Assembly (NCBI GenBank): GCA_030149165.1
Contig: JASBRY010000008.1
Location: 529,688-593,687, forward strand
Source of the DNA: Phycisphaerales bacterium
GTDB lineage: Bacteria; Planctomycetota; Phycisphaerae; Phycisphaerales; UBA1924
Direction: 5' to 3'
DNA length: 64,000 nt
Part shown: positions 1 through 8,902 of the stretch, in pieces
Position numbering within the stretch: position 1 is the stretch's first letter
Layout: every line of letters starts with the position of its first letter
Made by a program: the position numbers and the translations under genes
Notes under the pieces: generated by a model
The model's input: the letters and a program-made list of their open reading frames with translations, nothing else
The model's database searches: none
What the model was told of the DNA's origin: nothing

Positions 1-54
1 TCCGCTTGTTGATGAATCAAGCCCACAATTATTGAAGACTGTGCCAGTCATATT

Positions 55-70
55 TGGCACGGTTCTTGCA
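55..70 (+). promoter_or_regulatory. Sigma-54 (RpoN) type -24/-12 promoter upstream of dnaK
   Basis: The sequence reads TGGCACG, four bases, TTGCA, with GG and GC separated by exactly 10 bases, which is the canonical RpoN promoter. It lies about 70 bp upstream of the dnaK ATG on the same strand. The -24 element is also the right arm of a small inverted repeat, GTGCCA/TGGCAC (41-60). No CIRCE element is visible between here and dnaK. An activator binding site would lie further upstream, mostly outside the window. Confidence 0.7.
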
Positions 71-141
71 ATCTAGTCAAGCAACCACAACTTGCATACA
101 TCCTACGAGTCCGCTCGTGGGAGTCGGAAAGGAGCATCACA

Positions 142-2058
142 ATGGGCAAAATCATCGGAATCGACCTCGGGACCACCAACTCGGTCGTCGCCGTCATGGA
201 AGGCGACACCCCCAAGGTCCTCATCAATAGTTCAGGGAATCGAACCACCCCCTCCGTTGTCGGATTCACGGACAAGGGAGAGCGGCTCGTTGGTCAGCAA
301 GCGAAGCACCAACAGGTCACCAATCCAAAGAACACCGTGTTCTCGATCAAACGCTTCATGGGACGCCGTCACAGCGAGGTGAGTTCGGAAGAGAAACTCA
401 TTCCCTACGAGCTGACGGGCGGCGCGGACGATTTTGTCCAAGTCAAAGTCCGGGGCGAGCAGTTCACTCCACAACAAATCTCCGCGATGATCCTCGGCGA
501 ACTGAAGCGCACCGCAGAAGACTACCTCGGCGAAGCAGTCACCGAAGCGGTCATCACTGTCCCGGCGTACTTCAACGACGCGCAGCGTCAAGCGACCAAG
601 GACGCTGGAGAGATCGCGGGACTCACAGTCAAGCGCATCATCAACGAACCAACCGCGGCAGCGCTCGCGTACGGGCTCGAAAAGAAATCCAACAAGAAGA
701 TCGCAGTCTTTGACCTCGGCGGTGGTACCTTCGATGTCTCCGTCATGGAGATCGGTGACGACGGCGACGGCGGATCGGTCTTCGAGGTCCTCTCGACCAA
801 CGGCGATACCCACCTCGGTGGTGACGACTGGGACCAGCGCCTCATCGACTTCCTCGCAGACGAGTTCCGTAAGAAAGAAGGCGTGGACCTGACCAGCGAC
901 GCGATGGCCATGCAGCGCCTCAAAGAAGCCGCGGAAAAAGCAAAGATCGAGCTTTCCAACTCACAGGAAACCACGATCAACCTGCCGTTTATCACGGCGA
1001 CTGATACTGGACCCAAGCACCTCCAGGAAACCCTGAGCCGTGCGAAGTTCGAGGATCTCTGTGACGATCTCTTCACTCGACTCAAAGCACCGTGCCAGAA
1101 CGCACTGAGCGACGCGAAGATCGACATCTCCAAGATCGACGAGGTCGTTCTGGTCGGTGGTTCGACACGCATGCCGAAGGTGCAGCAGATCGCGAAGGAA
1201 ATCTTCGGGAAGGATCCGAACAAGTCCGTGAACCCTGACGAAGTCGTGGCGATCGGCGCTGCTGTCCAAGGCGGCGTCCTCACGGGCGATGTCAAGGATG
1301 TTCTCCTCCTCGATGTGACCCCACTCTCGCTCGGTGTCGAGACAAAGGGTGGCGTGATGACCAAGCTCATCGATCGCAACACCACGATCCCAACCACCAA
1401 GACCGAGACCTTTTCAACTGCTGTAGACAACCAGCCCTCGGTACAGATCCATGTCCTCCAAGGTGAGCGTGAGTTCGCAAGAGACAACCGCACGCTTGGG
1501 ATGTTTGAGTTGGCCGATCTTGCTCCAGCTCCATCTGGTATCCCTCAGATCGAGGTCGAGTTCAAGATCGACGCGAACGGTATCCTCGAGGTCTCCGCGA
1601 CTGACAAGGGAACCGGCAAGAAAGCCGACATCCGCATCGAAGGATCGGGTGGTCTCTCAGAGGATGAAATCAACAAGATGAAGTCCGACGCCGAGGCACA
1701 CGCTGAGGAAGACAAGAAGCGTCGCGAGCTCGTTGACCTCAAAAACCGCGCCGACGCGATGGTCGCACAGACCCGCAAGTCGCTCGAAGAGCACGGTGAC
1801 AAGGTTGACGCGGATGTCCGCTCGAAAATCGAGACCGCGGCATCGGCGCTCGAAGAGAAGATCAAGAACGAGAATGTCACCAAGGAAGAGATCGAGCCTG
1901 CACTCAAGGAACTCGAAACCGCTTCCATGGAACTCGGGAAGATCATCTACGAGCAAGCCGCGGCTGAAGCACAGAACGCACAGCCCGCCTCGGACGGTGC
2001 CAATGTCGAAGGCGATGTCATCGACGGCGAGTTCGAAGTCAACGAAGACAAGAACTAA
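142..2058 (+). CDS. dnaK: Chaperone protein DnaK (Hsp70)
   Basis: This is the ATP-dependent cytosolic Hsp70 chaperone that folds and protects client proteins together with DnaJ and GrpE. The 638-residue protein has the usual family length. It opens with the Hsp70 signature [11 protein letters not shown], followed by the ATPase motifs [13 protein letters not shown] and [12 protein letters not shown] and the motif [14 protein letters not shown]. The substrate-binding domain starts near residue 390 ([14 protein letters not shown]). A charged helical lid follows, ending in an acidic tail ([14 protein letters not shown]). The ATG is preceded by a strong Shine-Dalgarno AAAGGAG (129-135). A sigma-54 type promoter lies upstream and a rho-independent terminator immediately downstream, so the gene looks monocistronic here. 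grpE and dnaJ are not in the window. Confidence 0.98.
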   Translation: MGKIIGIDLGTTNSVVAVMEGDTPKVLINSSGNRTTPSVVGFTDKGERLVGQQAKHQQVTNPKNTVFSIKRFMGRRHSEVSSEEKLIPYELTGGADDFVQVKVRGEQFTPQQISAMILGELKRTAEDYLGEAVTEAVITVPAYFNDAQRQATKDAGEIAGLTVKRIINEPTAAALAYGLEKKSNKKIAVFDLGGGTFDVSVMEIGDDGDGGSVFEVLSTNGDTHLGGDDWDQRLIDFLADEFRKKEGVDLTSDAMAMQRLKEAAEKAKIELSNSQETTINLPFITATDTGPKHLQETLSRAKFEDLCDDLFTRLKAPCQNALSDAKIDISKIDEVVLVGGSTRMPKVQQIAKEIFGKDPNKSVNPDEVVAIGAAVQGGVLTGDVKDVLLLDVTPLSLGVETKGGVMTKLIDRNTTIPTTKTETFSTAVDNQPSVQIHVLQGEREFARDNRTLGMFELADLAPAPSGIPQIEVEFKIDANGILEVSATDKGTGKKADIRIEGSGGLSEDEINKMKSDAEAHAEEDKKRRELVDLKNRADAMVAQTRKSLEEHGDKVDADVRSKIETAASALEEKIKNENVTKEEIEPALKELETASMELGKIIYEQAAAEAQNAQPASDGANVEGDVIDGEFEVNEDKN

Positions 2059-2084
2059 AGCGAGTCTTACATCCTGACCCCAAC

Positions 2085-2111
2085 CCGCTCCTCATGGAGC
2101 GGTTTTTTTTT
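2085..2111 (+). terminator. Rho-independent terminator of dnaK
   Basis: CCGCTCC (2085-2091), a TCAT loop and GGAGCGG (2096-2102) form a perfect 7-bp stem followed by nine Ts (2103-2111). The T run touches the stop codon of the convergent gene that ends at 2110. Confidence 0.93.
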
Positions 2112-3138
2112 ATTTGCTACTTGGGAGCGGCAATCCATCGCGTGTCCACAACAAGGACAACGGCACGCGATTGCGTGGGGGCAACGCGAGCGTCACAACC
2201 ACTCGTGCAACTTTGCGACCGATCCAGATCCCGAACGCGAGCACAAGGAACTGATACATGAACATGATCGGCGCGATGAGCGGCGCGTACATGCTCACGG
2301 CGACGCTTTGTCCGTACACATATGTCCGATCCGGTGCATGGATCGCAAGGACGACCACGAGTCCGATGGTGCACGCGACGAGCGGTATCAGCAGCGCTTT
2401 CTTCCGCGTCGCGCCGAGCAACGCGACGCTCCAGAAGATCCCGAAGAGCGTGCCGACGATGGTCATCGGGACGAGGAAGATCAGAAACTCACGATTGACA
2501 TTTGCCCACAGTCCTCCATTGAGCTCGATGGTGTCGTCGAGGTGAGCATCGCGCCACTCGTTGGTGATGCTCGTCCATCGTCCGCCGCTTGTGCTCCCGG
2601 TGGATGGCGCCATCGGGACCCCATTGATCGTGGTCACTCCATTGCTATTGGTGATGATCGTGGTCCCCGGCGCGTTGAGTGCGGCAAGCGGATCGATGGG
2701 CGCTGCTGGTTGCGTGGTTGTCGGATCAGCTTGCGTATCACCCTCACCCTCTGCTTCCATCGCTTTGAGTTGAATGAGCTTCTCGTCCTCCCAGTTCTGG
2801 TGCGCCTGTCCGATCAGATTCCCCATCTGCCGAGCGCTCTCATCGCACGCCGCGGCGGTCATTCCTGAAATCGCTCCAGTGTTCCCAAAGAAGAACGCGA
2901 TGAGCACCACCACCCAAATCGCGGCGATCAACGCTCGGAATCGGTTCACCCAGTGTGTCATCGTGGGGTATTGCTGGAGCGCCGCGACAGTGCCGCACTC
3001 GGGACATCGACAGATCGCGAGCCCGTAGTGTTCCTCCTTGGTGACCGGCTGTGCGTAGAGATTGAATCCGCACCCAATGCACGCACGATCGGCGCGGATC
3101 TCATCGAACTGGTCCGGAGGTGATTGCTGGTCAGTCAT
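2110..3138 (-). CDS. Membrane protein with N-terminal zinc ribbon
   Basis: A 342-residue protein of unknown function. Residues 20-48 hold a C-x2-C ... C-x2-C zinc ribbon (C20, C23, C45, C48, the last pair within CPECG). A transmembrane helix follows near residues 66-88, then a Pro/Thr-rich extracytoplasmic linker, and a C-terminal block of about three hydrophobic helices. I placed the start at 3138 because AGAGGGG lies 5 nt upstream; an in-frame start at 3174 lies inside the upstream gene. It overlaps the upstream gene (3131-3826) by 8 bp, so the pair is probably translationally coupled. The partner also has a zinc ribbon plus membrane helices. No enzymatic motif is seen. Confidence 0.85.
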   Translation of the reverse strand: MTDQQSPPDQFDEIRADRACIGCGFNLYAQPVTKEEHYGLAICRCPECGTVAALQQYPTMTHWVNRFRALIAAIWVVVLIAFFFGNTGAISGMTAAACDESARQMGNLIGQAHQNWEDEKLIQLKAMEAEGEGDTQADPTTTQPAAPIDPLAALNAPGTTIITNSNGVTTINGVPMAPSTGSTSGGRWTSITNEWRDAHLDDTIELNGGLWANVNREFLIFLVPMTIVGTLFGIFWSVALLGATRKKALLIPLVACTIGLVVVLAIHAPDRTYVYGQSVAVSMYAPLIAPIMFMYQFLVLAFGIWIGRKVARVVVTLALPPRNRVPLSLLWTRDGLPLPSSK

Positions 3139-3826
3139 TTCTGCCCCTCTGTGTACGCTTACGCTTGAGCACACGCCGGAATCTTCGGCGTGGTGTATTG
3201 TTGATTGTTTTCCTGAGAGTAATTGCGGGAATGATCCCGATCATCGAAACACAGACGAGATATCCGAAACGCTGATACCGATCAATCATCTCCGATTCGC
3301 TCGGCATGTGCACCCCAAAGTCAAAGTCCGCGATCGTCGCGATCAGGTGCATCGCTCCTGTCGTCATGTAATCGATCGTGATGAAGAACAACGAGAGCAC
3401 GATCAGAACAAGCGCTCCAAAGAACACTCTTCGATGACTCATCAGCATCGACACGACCATCATTAGGAATACGGATCCGCCGAGCACAGATACTCCACCA
3501 ATGAGGTAGTCCACATCCCCGATCGCGAAGGGATACACCGGATCGAATCGTCCGTTGGGCGAGTAGAGCTCATCGCTCACCATCACCAGCATCCAGAACA
3601 GGAGCGCCGAGCCAACGATCAATGCGAGCCGAACGATCAGGTTCCGTAAACTACTCTGCAATCGTCGGAAGTCTCTCCAGAACTCAATATCAGGATGCTT
3701 TGTGCGTACACACGCATGGTCGCATCTTGGACACACAACGATCGGGAGCGCGTAGTGCGGATCGGGAATCGCTCGGATCTTCGCGAGTTCATTCAAACAG
3801 GATGGACAGGTATGTGATCGCGGCAC
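3131..3826 (-). CDS. Membrane protein with N-terminal zinc ribbon
   Basis: A 231-residue protein of unknown function. It starts with a zinc ribbon (C7, C10, C32, C35), then has about four hydrophobic helices between residues 65 and 200 and a very basic tail (RRRFRRVLKRKRTQR). It is the first gene of a two-gene unit with the gene ending at 2110, which it overlaps by 8 bp. The layout of ribbon, helices and basic end suggests an inner-membrane protein with a cytoplasmic metal-binding head. I cannot assign a substrate or pathway. Confidence 0.82.
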   Translation of the reverse strand: MPRSHTCPSCLNELAKIRAIPDPHYALPIVVCPRCDHACVRTKHPDIEFWRDFRRLQSSLRNLIVRLALIVGSALLFWMLVMVSDELYSPNGRFDPVYPFAIGDVDYLIGGVSVLGGSVFLMMVVSMLMSHRRVFFGALVLIVLSLFFITIDYMTTGAMHLIATIADFDFGVHMPSESEMIDRYQRFGYLVCVSMIGIIPAITLRKTINNTPRRRFRRVLKRKRTQRGRND

Positions 3827-3988
3827 ACTGTGATTCTACGGAATTCGACCAAGTGCGTTGCATGGAAGGTTGACATCACCCCCGATCCCTCCTTTGCTCA
3901 AACGCCCGGTGGGGACCCGGCAATCAACCCAAATCACGAGCACCACCTCGTTTATCACCTCAGACCACGACCTCGGAGGATCCAAGTC

Positions 3989-4945
3989 ATGTCCATCTCT
4001 CTGCGCCATACTTCATTGATCACGGCGACCATCCTGCTCGCCAGCGGCTCAGCGCTCGCGAGTGACACAGAAAACGCCCGCGAAGCCGCGATCGCACGAC
4101 TGGAAGCCGCACAGCAAGCACTCGAAGCCGCTCAAGCGGAACTCGCCGCGGCTCAAGCGGAAGCCGCGATGTACGCAGAATCGACCACCACCTCCGCAAC
4201 GAGCGCATCCAAGTCGACTGAATCTTCGTCCCAACCCGAATCGTCAAACGCTGAGGACGCATCGGAAGCCGCTCAGGATCTCGCATGGAACGAGGGGTGG
4301 GACTACACCTTCAGTGCCGGGATCTCCGGCGCTTCGGGGAACAATGAGAACTTCGCCGGACGCATCACACTCGGAGGCGAGCGCCTCACCGATGCGATGG
4401 AAACACGCGCCCACGCGTCGTACCTCTATTCAACTTCCGAAGGACAACGCTCCGCATCACGAGGCGAGCTCGGCATCAAAAACGATTGGCTCCTCGAAGG
4501 TCCATGGCGATACTTCGCTCAGGGACTTTACGAATACGACGAGTTCCAAGCGTGGCAGCATCGTCTCAGCGGAGCCGTGGGTGTTGGATACGAGTTCATC
4601 AACAACGACAAGACCACACTCATCGGACGCGTCGGTGTCGGTGGTTCCTACGAGTTCGGAAAGAACGCGGACGAGACTTTCGTCCCAGAAGGACTCCTCG
4701 GACTCGACTGGACCCACAAGCTCAGCGCCAATACCAAACTCACCGCGAGCACGACCTACTACCCAAGCTTCGACGACTTCGGCGAGTTCCGCTGGGTCAA
4801 CTCCGCCGGGATCGAGGTGCTCCTTGATGATGAAACAGGCATGACCATGAACGCCGGGATCGAGCACCGTCACGACTCACAACCAGGTCAGGGGATCCGT
4901 CCGAACGATGTGGATTACTACATGGGTGTGGGTTGGAAGTTCTGA
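3989..4945 (+). CDS. DUF481-family outer-membrane beta-barrel-type protein
   Basis: A 318-residue exported protein. The start at 3989 is supported by CGGAGGA (3974-3980) and by a clean signal peptide ending LLASGSALAS. Residues about 25-95 form an Ala/Glu-rich coiled coil (repeats like ARLEAAQQALEAAQAELAAAQAE) and a Ser/Thr-rich linker. The C-terminal 220 residues resemble the DUF481/YdiY family: alternating strands with repeated Gly-Tyr/Gly-Asn turns (FSAGISGASGNNENFAGRI, RVGVGGSYEFG) and a final aromatic strand ending in GVGWKF, a typical beta-barrel terminus. The coiled coil may reach into the periplasm or bind peptidoglycan. Function within DUF481 is not established; the family name is my recognition, not a search. 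Confidence 0.8.
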   Translation: MSISLRHTSLITATILLASGSALASDTENAREAAIARLEAAQQALEAAQAELAAAQAEAAMYAESTTTSATSASKSTESSSQPESSNAEDASEAAQDLAWNEGWDYTFSAGISGASGNNENFAGRITLGGERLTDAMETRAHASYLYSTSEGQRSASRGELGIKNDWLLEGPWRYFAQGLYEYDEFQAWQHRLSGAVGVGYEFINNDKTTLIGRVGVGGSYEFGKNADETFVPEGLLGLDWTHKLSANTKLTASTTYYPSFDDFGEFRWVNSAGIEVLLDDETGMTMNAGIEHRHDSQPGQGIRPNDVDYYMGVGWKF

Positions 4946-4959
4946 GGCACAGAGTTTCT

Positions 4960-5685
4960 TTAAGATTGTGAACTAGTTGCTTTGCGAAAAATTGGCAATG
5001 GTCTGGACGTTCCACATTCGGGACATTCTTCAACTGTATCTAATCCGTCCAGAGGATACCCACAATCTACACAATGTACCTTACTGAGAGTCGAAAGCCA
5101 AAATCGGTATCGATACCCAAACCAAAAGAAACAAATTGTTGAAGTAAAAAACCAGTATCCAATCTCAACAGAATAGAACCAGGTAGGTGGTGGAGTTTGC
5201 ATCACAATCCCAATCGTGATATGCGATCCAAGATTAAGAACAGCTATGATCACGAAAGCAACAAATGCAATAGCATCTTCAAGTAATCGCCACAACATCG
5301 TGCCCCATACAACTGGACACAGAAGCAAGCTCAACAAATGCGAACCACTTAGTTCAAAGGTCACCCACATAAGGGAAAATAGAAAACACAGGCAAATGCA
5401 CATCATTGAGCGATAAAACCCAAATCGAATAAACCAAAGCATCCCACCGAATGCTAGAGAATGCACCAGTCCTGACAACCACAAGAGATGTGGATCTCTC
5501 AGGGTGAACATCAGGTAACACAGATAGGTGCCGGCGACCATACTTGAAAATGCCAGAGCACAGAAGACCAAATGCTCCTTGAAAGCTGGCTTAGGAACAT
5601 ACATTGGTAGGAGACGGTCATTTTGTATGGCATCAACAAACTTAATAAGTTGAACGCCATCCCCTCTCACTATTTGACGCCCCAA
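4960..5685 (-). CDS. Membrane protein with C-terminal zinc ribbon, AT-rich gene
   Basis: A 241-residue protein with roughly six hydrophobic helices (residues about 35-185) and a C-terminal ribbon HCVDCGYPLDGL...ECPECG. The C-x2-C-x-YxLxGL...CPECG pattern recurs in planctomycete small membrane proteins and appears again at 17843-18208. The start at 5685 overlaps the end of mqnE by 16 bp, so it may be read through from mqnE; a later in-frame Met at residue 28 is a possible alternative. Base composition is far below its neighbours (20 G/C in 60 at 5101-5160 by hand count), which suggests a later insertion or weak constraint. Function unknown. Confidence 0.72.
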   Translation of the reverse strand: MGRQIVRGDGVQLIKFVDAIQNDRLLPMYVPKPAFKEHLVFCALAFSSMVAGTYLCYLMFTLRDPHLLWLSGLVHSLAFGGMLWFIRFGFYRSMMCICLCFLFSLMWVTFELSGSHLLSLLLCPVVWGTMLWRLLEDAIAFVAFVIIAVLNLGSHITIGIVMQTPPPTWFYSVEIGYWFFTSTICFFWFGYRYRFWLSTLSKVHCVDCGYPLDGLDTVEECPECGTSRPLPIFRKATSSQS

Positions 5686-6986
5686 TCACTGCCGTTCCGC
5701 TCCACCCGACGATACAGCGTATCACGCTCCACGGCTTCATACCCCGCTTCATTGATCGCTTCGATCAGATCGCGTTCCGTAGTCTCTTGGTGCGTGCCCT
5801 CTCCCACCGCTTTGGTGATGTCGTACCAGACGACGGTGCCGTCGATGTCGTCGGCGCCCGCTTCGAGCATGACCTGCGCCATCGGGAGCGTCTGCATGAT
5901 CCAGAACGCTTTGACATGCGGGAAGTTGTCGAGCATCAATCGAGTCACGGCGATCGTGCGTAGATTCTCCACGCCTCCAGGACCACTCAGGTGCTCAAGC
6001 TCCGATCCATCGGGGAAGAACGGCAGCGGAGTGATGGTCTGGTAGTACCCGCCCCGAACTTTGCCCCCCTCGGACATCGCGGGAGTCGGGAGCGTCGCGC
6101 CGTCTTTGTTGAGCGTGATGACCGGCGCGGTGATCTGCTCGGATTCCTCGATCCCATCAGCGATATACGCGTCTGGATCTCCCTCGTATCCGAGGCGCTC
6201 GAGTGCTTGGTCCTGAGATCTTCGCAGGATTTCCATGTGACGCAGTCGCTCGCGCCGCTTGTCGACATGTCCATACAGCATCGTGCAGTTGGAGTTGAGA
6301 CCGACCTCGTGAGCAACGAGGTGGACATCGAGCCATTCGTGCGCGCCGATCTTGGTCTTGAATGCTTCCTTGTGGACGCGCTCGTCGAAAACCTCCGCGC
6401 CACCACCCGGCAGCGATCCGAGTCCGGCTTCTTTCAAGCGCTCAAGCACCCAGCGCACTCCCGATTTGGGGTCGTCTTTCTTGTAGACCTTCGCGATGCG
6501 CGCCAGGTGGACGAGCTCGACCGCCGTGAAGGCTTTAAGGTGGACATTGGGCGCGACCTCCGTCAGCGCCTTGAGCATGTCGGTGTAGTACTCGAACGGC
6601 AGGTACGGATTCAACCCCCCAACAATGTGCATCTCCGTCGCGCCCGATTCCACGGCTTTGCGACCTTCCTCACGGATGTAATCCAGATCGCGTGTGTACT
6701 CGCCGTCCTGTCCCTTCTTGCGATAGAACTCACAGAACTTGCACGAGAGCGCGCAGACATTGGAGTAGTTGAGGTGTCGATTGATGTTGTAGTACGCGAC
6801 GCCGGGATGCATGCGATCGCGGACCTGCTTCGCAAGATCGAGCACTGTCCAGATGTCGTTGGTCGTGTAGAGCGTCCATCCCTCGTCGAGTGTCAGGCGC
6901 TCGCCGCGTTGGACTTTCTCCGCGATCGGGATCAGCGCGGGATCGCTGTTGAGGAGCGTGCCAGGATTGGATTCAAGAGTCGTCAT
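5670..6986 (-). CDS. mqnE: Aminofutalosine synthase MqnE (radical SAM)
   Basis: Radical SAM enzyme of the futalosine menaquinone pathway; it joins 3-(1-carboxyvinyloxy)benzoate and the adenosyl moiety of SAM to give aminofutalosine. The 438-residue protein has the CX3CX2C cluster motif at C78, C82 and C85 (NVCALSCKFCEFYRK). It also has the family blocks EMHIVGGLNPYLPFEYY and GLGSLPGGGAEVFDERV and a C-terminal ALMLEAGADDIDGTVVWY-like block. The GLGSLPGGGAE block separates MqnE from MqnC and CofH. It lies 6 bp downstream of rdgB on the same strand, so the two are probably cotranscribed. No other mqn genes are in the window. The match to the family is strong; the activity is inferred from family knowledge. 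Confidence 0.92.
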   Translation of the reverse strand: MTTLESNPGTLLNSDPALIPIAEKVQRGERLTLDEGWTLYTTNDIWTVLDLAKQVRDRMHPGVAYYNINRHLNYSNVCALSCKFCEFYRKKGQDGEYTRDLDYIREEGRKAVESGATEMHIVGGLNPYLPFEYYTDMLKALTEVAPNVHLKAFTAVELVHLARIAKVYKKDDPKSGVRWVLERLKEAGLGSLPGGGAEVFDERVHKEAFKTKIGAHEWLDVHLVAHEVGLNSNCTMLYGHVDKRRERLRHMEILRRSQDQALERLGYEGDPDAYIADGIEESEQITAPVITLNKDGATLPTPAMSEGGKVRGGYYQTITPLPFFPDGSELEHLSGPGGVENLRTIAVTRLMLDNFPHVKAFWIMQTLPMAQVMLEAGADDIDGTVVWYDITKAVGEGTHQETTERDLIEAINEAGYEAVERDTLYRRVERNGSDWGVK

Positions 6987-6992
6987 ACAGCG

Positions 6993-7673
6993 TCAATCCA
7001 GTTGGAGGTCCTTGATCAACTCAATCATGGATCGCACGGCGTGTCCACGATGAGAGATCTTGTTCTTATGTTCAGGTTCGAGCTCCGCGCTCGTGTAGAT
7101 GTAGTCTTCAGCGACCAAAAAGATCGGATCGTACCCAAACCCATTGCTCCCACGAGGGACCGAATCCGCAGGTGTGCAGTGCGGATGATCGAAAGGCACT
7201 CCGATGCGCCCCTCGAATCGTCCCTCGCTCGTCGCGAGGATGTTTCCATCAGGGTCCGCGAGGACCATGACACACACGAAGCGAGCCGTGCGTTTCTGAG
7301 GTTCGATCGGGTCAAGCTCTTTGAGTACACGATCGATATTGAGGTCGTCACGCTGCTGGCGCGTCAAATCCGCGGCTTCACCCACGGCGTCCCCATCAAA
7401 CGCATAATGCGAGGAGATCACCCCCGGCTTCCCACCCAGAGCATCGATCTCCAGACCAGAGTCATCCGCAAGACACGGCTTGCCCGTCAGTTTCGCGTAT
7501 GCGATTGCTTTGATCGTCGCGTTCTCGATGAAGGTCTTCCCATCCTCAGCTGGTTCAGGGAACGACTGCTCCAAATCATCCAGACCAATGATCTCGATCC
7601 CAGATCCATCGAGCATGGATCTCAGTTCGCTGACCTTTCCAGGATTCTGCGTCGCAAGGACAATCGTGCTCAT
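6993..7673 (-). CDS. rdgB: RdgB/HAM1-type dITP/XTP pyrophosphatase
   Basis: House-cleaning nucleotide pyrophosphatase that hydrolyses dITP, dXTP and ITP to monophosphates and so keeps deaminated purines out of DNA. The N-terminus IVLATQNPGKVSELRSML is the classic SXNXXK-type substrate loop. The middle has LADDSGLEIDALGGKPGV and the C-terminal part GSNGFGYDPIFLV, ending with a Ser-His-Arg-like block (KISHRGHAVRSM). Length 226 residues is slightly above the usual 200 because of an insertion near residue 100 (GEAADLTRQQRDDLNIDRVL). It is the first gene of a unit with mqnE and faces a kinase gene only 20 bp away. Confidence 0.95.
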   Translation of the reverse strand: MSTIVLATQNPGKVSELRSMLDGSGIEIIGLDDLEQSFPEPAEDGKTFIENATIKAIAYAKLTGKPCLADDSGLEIDALGGKPGVISSHYAFDGDAVGEAADLTRQQRDDLNIDRVLKELDPIEPQKRTARFVCVMVLADPDGNILATSEGRFEGRIGVPFDHPHCTPADSVPRGSNGFGYDPIFLVAEDYIYTSAELEPEHKNKISHRGHAVRSMIELIKDLQLD

Positions 7674-7693
7674 GATCCATTCTAGGGGCAGAT

Positions 7694-8875
7694 ATGGGCT
7701 ATGCTGGGATCATGGACGAAACGAGAAACCAGCTCGCACACCAAGCCGCCGACGCGATCGAAGCGGAGTTCCCAACCATTCACGCGCTTGTCGGATTCGA
7801 TGGCTTTGTTGACTCGATCATTCACATCGTGAATCAGCGACACTCCATGGAGCAAGACGACTACGACCGGATCCGCACGATCCCCGAGTTCGCCGCTCGC
7901 TGTGGAGCCGCGGCTGGGAAGAGCGCGAATCTGGAAATGGTCGTGCAGGATGTCCGTTTTGGAGGCAATGGCCCGCTCCTCTCCAGCGCCCTTGGTTCAC
8001 TGGGAGCGAGTGTGACCTATATCGGAGCCGTGTCTCTTGAGGACGACTGGAATCGGATCGATCCGATCTACAAGCCGTTCGCGGATCGCTGTGATCGCGT
8101 GATCCCGATCTGTCCTCCAGGACGCACCGACGCGCTCGAGTTCGAAGACGGCAAGATCATGCTCGGCAAACCCGAATCTGTCCAGCGTGTCACATGGGAC
8201 CTCATCAAGCAAACACTCGGTCTGGAAACACTCATCGAGATGTTTAACGCTGTGTCGCTGATCTCTGTCGTCAACTGGACACTCGTCGCCGGAGTCGAAG
8301 GGATCTGGCAGGGACTCTGCGATGAGATCTTCCCGAAGCTCGACCCAAACCCCAACCGACGCTTGTTCCTCGATCTCTCCGATCCAGCGAAGCGGACTGA
8401 TGACGACATCCGACGCGCGATGGGGTTGATCCAGAATCTCCAAAGGCATGTGCCTGTTACATTGGGACTCAACCTCGCCGAGAGCGGACGCGTCGCGGAA
8501 GTCATCGGCGTCAACGCGTACGACGACGAGCACAACCAGACGCTCGCATCCATGGTCCCGATCGCGGCGACACGCATCCGCGAGAAGCTCGGACTCTCGT
8601 GCATTGTGATCCATCAGCATACAGGCGCCGGAGCCGCGGATGAGCACGGCGAATCGTGCTGGTTCGCAGGTCCATACACACGCAAACCTCGCATCTCGAC
8701 AGGCGCCGGAGATCACTTTGGTGGTGGATTTAGCTTCGCGCAGAACGCCGGACTCAATCTCGGACAGTGCCTCGCCGCGGCGTGCGGCGTCGCGGGCGCG
8801 TATGTCCGCGATGCACATTCCCCAAGCAGAGAACGGCTCATCGAGTTCCTCCGCGATCTCCCGGCTCCAGAATAA
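7694..8875 (+). CDS. PfkB-like (ribokinase-family) carbohydrate kinase
   Basis: A 393-residue ribokinase-fold protein. Evidence is FGGNGPLLSSALGSLGASVTYIGAV near the N-terminus, the usual place of the substrate-binding GGN motif, and STGAGDHFGGGFSFAQ near residue 345, which matches the PfkB signature DTxGAGD with the catalytic Asp. The first residues LVGFDGFVDSIIHIV are a variant of the family opening. The substrate cannot be told from sequence; sugars, nucleosides and aminoimidazole riboside are all possible. The start at 7694 has AGGGG 5 nt upstream; an ATG at 7712 is an alternative. It is divergent from rdgB with almost no space between them, so the promoters must overlap coding sequence. 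Confidence 0.8.
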   Translation: MGYAGIMDETRNQLAHQAADAIEAEFPTIHALVGFDGFVDSIIHIVNQRHSMEQDDYDRIRTIPEFAARCGAAAGKSANLEMVVQDVRFGGNGPLLSSALGSLGASVTYIGAVSLEDDWNRIDPIYKPFADRCDRVIPICPPGRTDALEFEDGKIMLGKPESVQRVTWDLIKQTLGLETLIEMFNAVSLISVVNWTLVAGVEGIWQGLCDEIFPKLDPNPNRRLFLDLSDPAKRTDDDIRRAMGLIQNLQRHVPVTLGLNLAESGRVAEVIGVNAYDDEHNQTLASMVPIAATRIREKLGLSCIVIHQHTGAGAADEHGESCWFAGPYTRKPRISTGAGDHFGGGFSFAQNAGLNLGQCLAAACGVAGAYVRDAHSPSRERLIEFLRDLPAPE

Positions 8876-8902
8876 ATCACCCACTTTGCCTACCGTCCAC
8901 CC

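Noticed and set aside
1..141. CIRCE element (HrcA site) before dnaK
   Set aside because: No TTAGCACTC-N9-GAGTGCTAA pattern is present; the inverted repeat GTGCCA/TGGCAC is unrelated to it.
5991..7685. Open frame of 564 codons on the plus strand
   Set aside because: It is antisense to mqnE and rdgB, both of which have full sets of family motifs; its translation is Arg-rich with no recognisable domain.
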